Assembly: GCA_036245805.1 (NCBI GenBank)
Contig: BTRK01000002.1
Span: 16,795,067 to 16,859,066 of the forward strand
DNA from: Pristionchus mayeri
Taxonomy: Eukaryota > Nematoda > Chromadorea > Rhabditida > Neodiplogasteridae
DNA: 64,000 nucleotides
Direction of reading: 5' to 3'
The notes below the pieces were generated by a model. That model was not told where the DNA came from and searched no databases. It was given only the letters and a program-made list of their open reading frames with translations. Below are positions 14,501 to 26,500 of this stretch, in pieces (position 1 is the first letter of the stretch; every line of letters starts with the position of its first letter). Position numbers and translations under genes: made by a program.

Positions 14501-17500
14501 GGTGAAGAACTACTTGAGTAGATATCAATAGTAGTACACTCATAGCCAGGAATAATGAGAGAAGAGACAAGGACGGGAAGCAAAGTAGATCGTGTATAGA
14601 TTAAGACACCGCCACCTCTAGAATCAATGCGATCGGCACGGAACACGAAGTAATCTCGCAAGCCTCTCAGAAGATACGCATCGCAGTCAGAAGAGCTTAG
14701 CCAAGTTTCAGAAAGGGCAAGAATGTCAAGTTGCACGAGTAGGAGTGTTACTGTATCTATGACAGTACCTGAGACTTCTCGATGGTGACGTTTCCGCGGT
14801 CGCACATTGGGGACACCTCGAGGCCGGCCTTCTTCTCCTCGTCTCCCTGAGAGGAAAAAATAATATCTGTTTTGAAAACATTTCATTGTTCCATGTTACT
14901 AATTCGCATATCAGTGTAATTGAATTTAACTAAGACGATGTGAACTGGTTGTTTTCATCGTACGATCTACAGTATCAAAGATTACGGCACCTGTCGCCAG
15001 TATTCCTCGAGGATGCGCATGTTCCACTGCTGGTAGAGGTCGATCGGCTTCGTCGGGTTCGACAGGTCTGCCAGGTGGATCATCGACTGCAGCACCTGCA
15101 GAGGGAGTACGATAATTTTGGCTCTTCTAAGTATACGGTAGGTTCGCCGAAACGAGCAGCAGATCAGATAGTTAACCTGTATCCGGTCGTTGTACTTGTC
15201 GAGGAGGAGCACGGAGGAGGAGACCTTCTTCGCTTCCACCATCGTCTTCAGATCCGCCAAGAGAGACATGTGCTTGCTCATGTCGGTTGCGAGCACCTTA
15301 ATTGCGCTAATTAGGAGATTAATTAATTAAGTAATTGGTGATCTTCAAACAGGAAGTGAATCCGCCCTATCGCTGCAAGTGTTCTTGCAGAGCTTCATGT
15401 TGAAACCCTTCAATAATGTTCCGGCTCCCCCACGATAAGTGCAAACTACGGTAGACATCTATCGATCGATCGCATCATTTGTGCAGTGTGCTCTCTGCAG
15501 CTGCAGCCCTTGCAGCAATGCACTGCAATTCTCCTCGATTCACACACTCTCTCGTCGCTCTGCGACTGCTCTCCTCCTTTCGCGCACTCTCTCGTTTCCG
15601 GAGCGGCGGCGCGGTCAATTAGCAACAAAAGAGAGAGAGAGAAGGGAGGAAGATTGATTACTTCCGGTAACTTCCCCCCTCTCATCTTCCATCGAATGAG
15701 AACCTGTTCCTGATAAGGGGAGAACAGAAGGAGGAGAGGAGAGAGAGACTGAGAGAGAGGGAGAGAGAGAGACGCTGTTCCAGAGGGCTTCACTCTACCG
15801 ACCCGGAACGACCAAAGAGTAGCCAGCACAATGAACGATGGGCCAATAAAGTCAGTGTGCGATAAATACGGAATACGGTAATATCGTACCATGTCGATAA
15901 CGATCTTCCTGAACTGCAACCGCTGCTTGCGCGAGAGATTGCACAGGAAGTCGCACGAGGACTCCTGTAACGATTACGATAATATACAGTAAGTTTGTCA
16001 ATTGTCAATCGGTGGTGTATCTCCTCCTACCGTACCTGGAGCAGCTTGAAAGCGACGGCCAGATGGTGCTGCTCCAGCACGCTCTCGTCGTTGTACATGA
16101 TCGCCAGCTCGTTGTCTGCATAGGGATACGGTATTTGGGTACGGTAGACTTCCCTTCGGGACCCCGCAACATTTGAATCGTGACTGTCTACGTGGATTCT
16201 CTTATTTCCGCTTCGTGGTATCAAATTTCGAGCGAGGCGCGTGAAAACAACGACAACGAAATTCGAGATGCTACACGCGAGGAATGACGCCGATGACGTC
16301 ATCTCGTCGTGCAGTCTCTGGCAAACGTCGCAGCGTCACATTTCGCATTGCGTGCGGTCTAATAGTAAACGTCGCTCACTGGAATTGATGAGGTACTGGT
16401 TGGTGAAGCCGGGATGGTCGACGTCGTGGATGGCGCCGGCGAATAGCGCTGCCATGACCTCGAGGTCGGAGAAGACGCCCTGTAGGGTGTGGTGTGGTCA
16501 GCGGGAAACGTCGCCATGTCGAATCTTGCATTGCGTGCGCTGCTGTGGTAATCGTCGACTCACGTTTAGCACTGGCGACTTCAGGAGGACGTGCATCGAC
16601 TGGGTGACATCGGCGCCGTGGATGTGGTTGTGATACGGATTGTCCTGTGAGGGATACGGTAGGTTGGGGTACTGTAGGCTTTTACTGACCTCTTGCATAA
16701 ATGGATAATTAAGAGTTTTTCCGGAAAAAGACACAGGTGATTACCGAGATTCAATTTCTCGGTAGATGAAATGAGTGTGAAACACACCTTGTAATGGTGC
16801 TCCAGATTCAGCAGATACGTCACGAGCGTCGAGGCGGGAATCTCGAATGTCTTCAACAAACCTCGCTCCTGCAAGTTGTGCACGTATTAGTAACCGTCGC
16901 CATGTAGGAATTTGAGCTGCATAAGCAATTATCAATCATCGTCGCACCTTGAACAGCGTATAGGTGACGGCGGTGAGGCCGTGGTTCTTCGAGAGGTCGT
17001 TGATCTTGAAGATGTTCGGGCCCCAGTCGTCTAACTGCAACAGATTTCGTAATTTGCACTCAATCACTCTGCACTCGCTGCACCGATGGGCACACCACGC
17101 ACCCGTTGCAAGTGGACGGCCGCCTCCTTCGCGCAGACGACGCCGTACTCGGGCAAGTTCGCATCGTTCGACGACGAGGCCTGAATAGTTGTGTGTGTAT
17201 GGTTGGGATTCGTCGCCGCGTCGAAATTTGTATTGCGTGTGATCGATTAGCATTCGTCGCTCTACCTTAATTTTTCGTGTGGTGATCTTGGACATGTTGG
17301 ACATGGCGACGGTGCGTGCCTTCTTCAGCAGGTCCTCCTTCCAGTTCATCTGGGGGGAGGAAGTAGAGGGTCCCTGCAAGGGGGTAAATACAGTCAGTTG
17401 GGAGTCTTGTGACCCTGCTTCCCCTGCCTATCTCTGCTGTTTGCTGCCCATCGAGGCTGATTATTCCTTATCACCTCTCTCTCTCTCTCCAACATTCCTA

Positions 17501-20500
17501 TCACTCTCCTAGCAAGGTCCAAACCGTCACGAAATCATTGAGTGAATCAGGCGGAGGAGGAGGATTTATGTCGATGCTCGTCGTCAATCACCTAATCGCT
17601 CCTTTCGAAATCAGAATAATCGTCAATCCTCCTCCCCCACTGAAACTAATCCTAGCCCCGAGGCATCGATCTGATATTCCTCTCATACTCGTAAGAACTC
17701 CCGAACACGCAGGTCATACGAAATAAAATAGGTTGACAGTGTGGTGCACTTACGGTACACCCGAGTGCGCCTTGCACTTTCTGCGAACTTGTAAAACGCA
17801 CCTCTCCTGCCGGCACCTCGATCTCGAGCGTCGCCTGGTCGTCCTCGTCCTTGTCCATGTACGTCGTGATCAGGAATTTGGACACCTAAAATGCGGATTA
17901 GCGTGATAAATTCCCGGCTTCCAAAGTTTCTGATGAAATCGGTCGAAAAACTCGTGTCGTCGCTAACCGTAAGAGGCAGGAGATAACGGTATGATAATCT
18001 CACCTGGGTACCAGATTTGGAGGACTCTGCGAAGTGACTCAACTCCTTGTTCAGCATCTTCCGGAACTGCAAATAAAAGAGATTTGTGACGCAGCAACGG
18101 ATTTCCGACCCGAGTTTCGCAAGTTTTTTCGCTCAAACTCCGCCCACTTTAACTACGGCCAGCAGCGTGAGGGCAGGCGCTGCGACTGCTGCAGCCATCA
18201 TTTTGCAGCAGGAGGAGGAGCGAGAGGGGGAAGAACTCAGAGAAGAGAAGACACGCGACTATCCTCTTAGCAGGCACTAGGCTCGTTATGACTAACTCGC
18301 CCCTCTGATATGGGGGAGAAGTGCTAGAGTGTGCAGGAGTCAGACAGAGAGAGAGAGGGGCGAAATTCGATAGCCACGCAATGCAACGAAACGAAAAGCC
18401 GATTCAAAGGGTCCATCTAGACCTCTTTTACCGCATCGTTCGCTCATTTCCATACGAGAGAAACAGATGAGTGTGGATTAACGAGCGGAGGTGGGGAAGC
18501 AAAGACCCCCCCCCCCCCCTCTGGCTGTTGACTCAACTCATCTGGAACCAATCGAGAGGCAGCCAATCGAACAGAGTCCTCGGGGACTTTGCCCGATCAA
18601 AACAGGATACCGGACTATTTCCCCCAAGAGGAGCGCCCCGTCCTACACAGGCAATAACATACGGCTCGGATTTCTGATGATGGAAGCTTTTGGTGCCGGG
18701 TAAACAGTTAAATACAAGCGAAAGTCGCAAATATCCCAGGAATGCGAGCGCTGGTCCCTTGGTAGATAAGGCATTTACCCGGGTATCCTCGACTCCGGAA
18801 ATGACAGCAAGTGCGAAACACTGTACGATGCCATCATTCCTCCAGTGAGGCGGAACAAATTTTGTTTCGTGCGCGCGCATTATTTTGTCTCATAGTCGCG
18901 GTGAATCAGGAGAGGCAAACGTCGTCGCGTCGATTTTTGCGCTGCGTGCATGCGATTGGGAAACGTCGTCGTCGTACCGGCGGACTCAGCAGCATTAGAG
19001 GGAAGATTGCGGGAGATAATTGATGAGCAACGAGAGTGAGGGGATTCCCGATGAACAGGGAAGACCCGAGGATTGATGTCAATGCGGGATTAGAGCGTGA
19101 TTGAGGATCAGGCTACTGCTAAGGAGTCACTCTCACTACGTTCTAGTGATGGTCAGAGAAGCGAGAGATTATTCGAAATAGGGAGAGTTCCACTCGCACT
19201 TTCCTCTCAGGACCCTGGAAGGGACCAGTCACAATGGACACGCTTGAGTGATCCCGTGCCGGAACTTCAAAGGTTGTTGCAAGAACTGAATTGGTGTACC
19301 TCACAAGAGCGAAAGAGTGGTCACGAGAGAGGAAGCAGAGGCCAGAAATCATGTCGAGGGGACAGGCAGAACAATAGGAATTCCGCACGTTTCTTATCCA
19401 GGCTGACTACTTCTGACTGATACCCCGAGTCGGAACTGTTTTCATGTTTTCGCTCTTTGTTTCTCTTCCTTTCACACATTCTTTAGTCAGGTAGACAGAG
19501 GGAGAGAGCGTGCTGTATGAAGAGAGCGCAGACAATGGCTCTTTCTGACGTGCCTAACTTTCAAAGAGGCCTCTTGCGGGGCAGCGTCATAAGTCGTTTT
19601 GCGTGACTGATAGCGGCTTCACTTTCCCCACTCTTATCGAAGGCATTCAACGAGATTATGAGCGGATTCGTCGACCATTCAACAGTGCTCTCTCTCGGGC
19701 GATAAAAGGGTGGAAGGTGGGGGTGCTGATGTTTTACTAGCAAGCACTCGCATCTCAAGAAACATTTCGATATCTTCATCGCTGCAGAGTAATCCGAAAA
19801 TTTTGAAAGAAACTCCAAGGGGTTTTGCGAGCATCCTGTGACTATTGACTAAACCAAGTAAGATAGCCTCATAAGTAGTCACTTTAGCGGTGTGTTTCGG
19901 TGTTCCCTCCTGCTCACCTTCGTCCTCAAGTATCTCCATGGCAGACAGTTCTCTCCCTCGTCTCGTCTCATCATCACCTTGTTTGTCTCTCAGCTTCTTC
20001 ACTACGATCATGTGACTGAGCATCGAACGGCGGGCGAAAATCGCGAACGAGCGAGGAAAAACGGAGAAGAGACTAATGCTGTTGACTCTTCGGCAGGTGG
20101 CTACTCTCCTAATTTCACACGCACTTATTAGAGAATGCAAAAAGTTGGGTGAGCACGTGCCGAAAGGCCATCACTAGCAACGCTGAAATCTTGCATCGGA
20201 GATTGAGATATCACTTTGGAGTAGCAAGTGGCTACAGCTTTACTATCGTTACTGAGAAGAAGAGGAGATAAGCGCTATGATCGGTGGGAAAAGCGCGAAG
20301 ATTAGCTGGAGAGAGAGAGAGAGCAGGCAGAATCGAGAGAGCGCAGAGATGGAGAGAACAGTGAACGGAGTTACTCTGCACTGCATTGCAGTGACCGGAA
20401 ATGGAGAAAGAAAGGAGAGAGAGAGTGTGCGCTTTTCCCCTCGACAGTCAAGAATCAAGTGCGTTTCAGAGGCTGAGAATGGAAGTTGAAGGACAAATGA

Positions 20501-23500
20501 TAATCTACATGATAACTGGCCGTGAAAAGATGCTTAAATAGCACTGAAACAAGGCGACGACTGGGTAAATCGAGCATCATCAGAGCAACGACCGTCGATC
20601 GTCTCTAATCCACCTCGTGAGTAGTGGCGAGTACCACCGATTCTCTCCCCCCCCCTCTCCTCGTTCCCTTATCTGTCCAATACACATAAATCAGCTGCGT
20701 CCTCTGTCGTATTTTCCACAGCCGCATCGCGAAGGAGTGCGCGGCACCACGGCTGAAGTCGCGCGCGCATCGGCTCTGCACTCTATCTATTAGCCACGCT
20801 CTATCGATGTGTCTAACCGGCGCGACAACTCGAAGAGGCTTAGGTGAGACGAATGATGGCAGCAGAGTGGAACAGGCAACTATAGTCAGGAAGGAAGAGA
20901 TCAAAGACCAATTGGAAGCCCAAGAGTACTCACTGAATCGTCCTCAAAGTCGAAGTCGAAGACCCGCCTATCGGGTTGGAATGCCTTCGGAGATCGGAGG
21001 TCATCGTCGAAGGCCGAAGGCGTCATCACTGGCGACAGCAGGAAGGGAGAGTTCATCGTGAGCATGCTCTATCGGGAGCGACGAATGGAAAACGTCGGCG
21101 ATTAGGGTGCACACCAAGAGAGGAGGGGGGCACACCACCGCGGGGCGCAGCTTCCTCAACTACTTTTTCGATGATCGCAGTGCTCGCGAGGAGGAGGAGG
21201 GAGAGAACGCATTAATCGACGAGACGAAGAGAGAGAAGGAGACGAGAGAGTGGGGAGAGGGGAGAGAGTGCAGACGGGTAGAGGGAGGGAGAGAGCATAG
21301 GGAGAGCAGAGAGCATCACTCTCCCTAGCTGCGGCGCGCTTTGATTAACCACGCCGGATATGCGACCTGACAGCGACAGAGCCAAGGCTGGCCGTGGTGT
21401 GCTTTCCACGACGACTTATCCCAATCGTCGACCTGTACAAAAGTTGACAGGGTCGCCAATTTGTGATGTTCAATCGTGCACACGGTGTGTTTTCGTCTTG
21501 GTCGGATCACTTTCGAAGATCCGGAAATAGAGGGGGAACAGAGGGGGGAAACATCGTACATTCACAGTCGGTAGAGGTCACGCCTCCCCGGCGCACTGAT
21601 TGGTGCGGCGAGGGACACACAACCGATTACGGTATCGCCCTCCCCTCTCGATCGACCCCGACTCTGGAGGAACGATCTGCTATCGGTGATTGCGATGCAA
21701 GCTAAGCTAAGCGACCGGAAGTGGGAGAGTATGGGATATGAGGAGAGAGGGAGGGGGGGGGGAGGGAGGGGGGAGGGAGGGGGGGAGAGCAAGACGGGTT
21801 TGCATCTTAATTAGTGTCTAATTAACTGTCAGCTGAACTCGTCACTCTCTCTCTAATCGCTTTTTAATCTCGCATTATCGCCTTTCTCGTGGGTGAATCA
21901 CTGGTATTTCCGCCGTTCGCATATGAACTTTGTAATTTCGAGAGCAAAAGTTCGCGTTATCTGAACTGGATTTCGTGCTTTGACTGCTTGATTTCTCAAG
22001 TTTTGCAGCGCAATCAGTGAATTGGACTGTTGGGAAAGGCGCATAGTTCAGCCACTTCGGAGAACGATGAAAATTGAGCGAATGAGAGGTTTGGAAGTGC
22101 GGGATGTTGGGAGGAGGAGTGATTCGAAGTGTGCGATCGATGTTTGAAATTCGCAAAATCTGGGGAAAGGTCCCCGGAACCAGCGAGAAGAAAGGATTTG
22201 CTATCTGCAGACGCATCTGCCACTCTTTTTCAACACTGGAAGCAAAGTGGGCTACGAGAGTGTACGCGGATCGGAGAGAGTGGAGACTGAGGCAGACGGT
22301 TAGAGAAGGAGAGAGAGTGGGGAGAGGGGAGAGACCGATTGACGTCATCAGAAGTGGAGGAAGCAGTGGAGGAACTAGAGAGGAGAGATAATTAGCTCCA
22401 GAGCTTTGGAAGAATGAGAGAAATCTGAAGGTAACGACGCCGGCTTTTGATCTACGAGAGCTGATTCTAAGAACCTCTCAGGGAAGAAGGCTGGCAGAGG
22501 GAAAACAGTCTTGTCGTATGTGCCTTCTCAGTAGGAGGAGTGAGAACGTGAGTGAACCGACAACTAATTCACCGTTGACGCATTACCGAATTTACTCAGA
22601 GTGTCCACTAGGATTTGGCGTCCGAATCTCTGATTTCCTAATGTCAACGATCATCGAAAGGGGGAAAACAAGATGATTCTCGGCACCAATATTGTCATAA
22701 TTCTCTGAATGGCTGCATAAGAGTGCGCAACTAGAATATATTGTATTCGCATTCCGCCTAACAAGCGTAACCGTGTAACTTCCGCATCACGCCAACCCCC
22801 GCATCACAAATCGACCCTTGCTATTCCCTTCATCACATTAGTAGCTGTTGCACTATGAATTAGAAGAATAATCGGGATGCAAACGCAAATCTCGAGGGAA
22901 CACCGTATCCTCCTATTGGCCGAATTATCGATGAATCGAGATTCGCTAATATGAGTTTGCAGCTTTGAACAATAGGAATTGCTGGTCACCATATATCCCG
23001 GCTCCCGTTCCAGTTTTCGAGAACCGTGAGCGTGACTGATTCAGCGACTGGTAGTGGAGGTTTTCTATTACGGGAGGAGAATAAGATCGATTGACTTGTA
23101 GAAAATTTTGCGTGATCACCAGCATTCGGCACGATATTTTTCATATTCCTAATAAAAATCAAAATGAAGAGGTGTGAGAAATATCTTAGTGATTCTTGTG
23201 CATCTGGCCTAATAATGAGCTGATGCTGTGATTTATCACTAATGCATTCTGATAAAGAGTAAGCTTCTGAGAAATATTGCTGCTTCGCACGAACTAAAGG
23301 GGAAGGGAGAAGAAAGAAGCGGCCAGTCTCGTGCCCTTCTCTCCCCTCGTATTATTCTCCCCTCACTACGTCGCGGCCCGTATTGGAATACACGAGAACA
23401 GAAAATGAATATCCTCCCTCTCACAAGAGACGAGACGCATGACTAGAAGTGGTCAGCTGAGTAGGAGAGGAGGGAACACTCGGGGGGTCGAGGGATCGAG

Positions 23501-26500
23501 AAAGAGGTCGGAGAGTTCAACTTACTTAGGAATATAATCTAATACGGTTGATTTAGTCAAAAGAAGTATAGGAGAGCAAAGGAAGGTGCTTCCGCTAAGA
23601 AACTGGACATGGCAGCTAAAGCGCAAATTTTCGCAAGACCACTAAGGAATAATTGATGCCGTTAGGGACGCGAAGTGGTAACTAAGCACATTTCGACATT
23701 AGAGCACACGAAGGGAGTCGGAGTCAATACGTTGATTCATAAGGACGTTGCTACAGGAACGCATCAAAGGCATGGGATCTTCGAAAGGAAGTGAGGTACA
23801 CTGACGACTCGAGTGCACCTATCGAATGATTTTTCACTGTCAGACGACTGTTGACTACGTGAAGGTCACCTTCGCGAATTTAAATAAAGTGGGCGGAGTT
23901 TCGAGTTCGCACGTATTTTCGAATATGCACGACTTACCTTGCTCGAAGCCATCTCGGAAACGGATCGATGGGTCTGAATAGTCTCCAGCTGATCGAGACA
24001 CCAGTCCAGCTCTTCTGAAATAGCGATTTTTATTGATATAAAAATGATATTTATAAGAGAGACAATTCCAAAAATATCTACGCAGGTGATTAGTGTTTAT
24101 TTGCGAGGGGATAGACTCTCCAACCATTTTTAGGCATATTACTGGGGTTTTCGTCTGTTTTCATGGAAATGGGATGATATCATTGATTCGCTCGGCTCCT
24201 TCCCTTGTGTGTTTCTCTCGATGTGTTTCCCCGGCCCATTCACTCCTTTCTCTCCCCTTTTCTCCTCCTGATTCAGTTATTCCGCGGTCCTCCTCATTGA
24301 ATCTTCACCCTCTCCCTCCCCATCTCTTTCCTCCTCTTCCTCCTCCTCCTCCTCCTCCTCCTCCTCCTCCTCCTCCTCCTCCTCCTCTTCCTCCTTCTCC
24401 TCCTTTCCCAGGTACACTTCCCACACAGGTGTTGTGCACTACCCACGTATGGAATTTGCCCCCAGTAAATATTTTAAAATCAACAAAAAGTGCGAATGTA
24501 ATAATCCGTAGATTCGGAGGGAATAATTTTCTATTTCCTCCTTCGCTCTCTATCTCAAATTCCGCGATGGCCTCACAAATCAGCAGTCGCAATAATATGA
24601 GTAGCGATCAACAGCCCCTTTGACGTGACTCGAGTGATCGAGAATTCCCTGCAAAATATTCTTCTGCTCCCTTCTCTTCCTCCTTCTTCCTCCCTCGATC
24701 TCCCAGATCTCGGGAGTGCCTAATCACGCATGAGATTTATCGCTTCCAGAGCCTGAGAAGCTCATTCTCTCGATTGGATGAGAAGGCTGATCATGCTTAT
24801 TCTTCTTCCCCCAAGTGCCCATTCCTTCTTTCCTTCTTCTTCTCTCTCTCTCTCTCCTCCCACTATTTCTCCAGTTGCACTGACGTATCGCATCGTTAGC
24901 CCCCTCTATGTCATGAATGGAGGATATTCGATCGGGTGAATGATCCGAGAAGAGAGGGAGGGGGAGAAAAAAGGGCTACGACGAGGCTAACGACTAGAGT
25001 GTGCGGAACATAAAATCCCGGAAACACTGAGCAATTGGAAGGGCATCTGCCCCCACAGTCTACTTCATCGACCACGTCTTCAATTGACTAGAAAGGGCGC
25101 ACACCGCGGCTCCAATCTCCGGCAAAAATATTTCTAAACGCCCAAAGAGGGGCAAATACGGTCATCAAGACTCCCTGAGGACTGGAGCTTCTCCGAATGC
25201 ACCCCCCACTCGAGCAGCCAATAAAGGAGGAAATGAGGCCATGTCATCGAGAATTGATTAGACTCTCATGACCATTGGCTTGTTTGTTTCCGCCTTACTG
25301 TCATATTGCTGAATACTGAAGAAGGACCCACACTGAACATGAGAGGACAGAATGTGCCATTCTAAGGAGAGAAAAGACTTCCTTCATGTCCCTAGATTGA
25401 GTTTTATCTAGTGTGTTCTATGCGATGAACTCAATAGAACAAATCAGTGGCAAATTGAAAGTGCTGAATGCTGAGGAATGAGGAAGGACCCACACTAAAC
25501 ATGAGACCACAGAACATTCTAAAGAGACAAACAGACTTCCTTCAGATTGAATTTTCTGTCGTGTGTTCTAGATGCACTCAATGGAACAAATCAGTGGCAA
25601 ATTGAAAGTGCGTCGGGTCTAGAGGGGAAGCGGCAAGTTCTCTTGCTCCTTCTCCTCTTCTCTCCACTGACAAATCCCCTGCCAATCCTCCTCAAAAACC
25701 ACGACGACAATCGAGGGAAGAAGAGAAGGAGAAGATGGCTCGGAATCCACCCCGACTATTATTTCCCCCTTTCCTCTTCTCTCTCTCAATAATAGCTCTG
25801 ATTTCCCCCGGCGAAATGGAGATAAAATGGAATCGCGAATTGCGGCTCATTTGTGTGGAGATTTTGAATTTTGCGAAAATGGTGGCGGGAATTTGAAATT
25901 TCGAATCTGACCGAGTGTCTCGTGGGCGCACGTCATCACATTCTCGGGCAGGGGCACGGAGTGGATCGGCGGCCGCTTCGACGTCCGCGACGCGTGCTTC
26001 CCCGAGTCATCCGCTGATGCAGATTCATTATCGAGTCATACTGTATTCATCTTCATATAGAAGTAATGAACAAACAAGAAGGCAATTCCAACTCCCTAGA
26101 TACTGCACCTGGGACTCGCTAGTCTCCACACAAAAGCAGTCGATTTTCTCACCGGGCAGGTTGGATATGGAAATCAGATTGGATCGGACGTTCCTCAGGG
26201 AGGCGAGCAACTGGGCGAACGGCGTCACGATCAGATCATCCCCGTGTCTACAATTTAATTAATTAGTTATATTTAATTAATTATTGATTATAAAATAAAA
26301 ATGCTAGCATGCACGGGGCCTTTCCCAGGCCTGAAATCTCCGTTTTTCCCAAACTGGGGAACTTTTCTTCTCGGAAAGAGGAGCTCCCGTCTAGATGTAA
26401 CCCGAGAGCGGCGCTAGTTATCGAGCCACATCTCATTGTTTCTGTCTCCCTTTCCAACACTTCTTGTTCCTCTCTATTTTTACAATTATCAGAGCTCCGA

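Larger units (their letters stand above)
11905..14761 (-). mobile_element. 5'-truncated, frameshifted non-LTR retrotransposon (CR1/Jockey-like LINE)
   Basis: The element lies inside the last pde-4 intron, same strand. Its body encodes an AP-like endonuclease and a reverse transcriptase. The 3' end (minus strand) is a short GAATAA repeat at about 11906-11928, typical of LINE tails. The 5' end is truncated inside the endonuclease domain. A 7-bp direct repeat ACAGTAC flanks it (11898-11904 and 14762-14768) and reads as a target-site duplication. The right-hand copy contains the splice donor of exon 14769-14846. Neighbouring introns are mostly 100-200 nt, whereas this one is about 2.95 kb. Family placement rests on motif style only. 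Confidence 0.85.
18067..23937. other. Large pde-4 intron
   Basis: About 5.9 kb. Apart from the super-short first exon (20934-21065), one perfect CRE (22340-22347) and G/GA-rich tracts (about 21741-21786), I see no coding exon. The strongly GA/CT-skewed sequence gives many open frames that I do not believe. Confidence 0.6.

Noticed and set aside
24305..24623. Long open frames with poly-Pro or poly-Gly over the CCT repeat
   Set aside because: They come from the trinucleotide repeat. No splice or start context supports coding.
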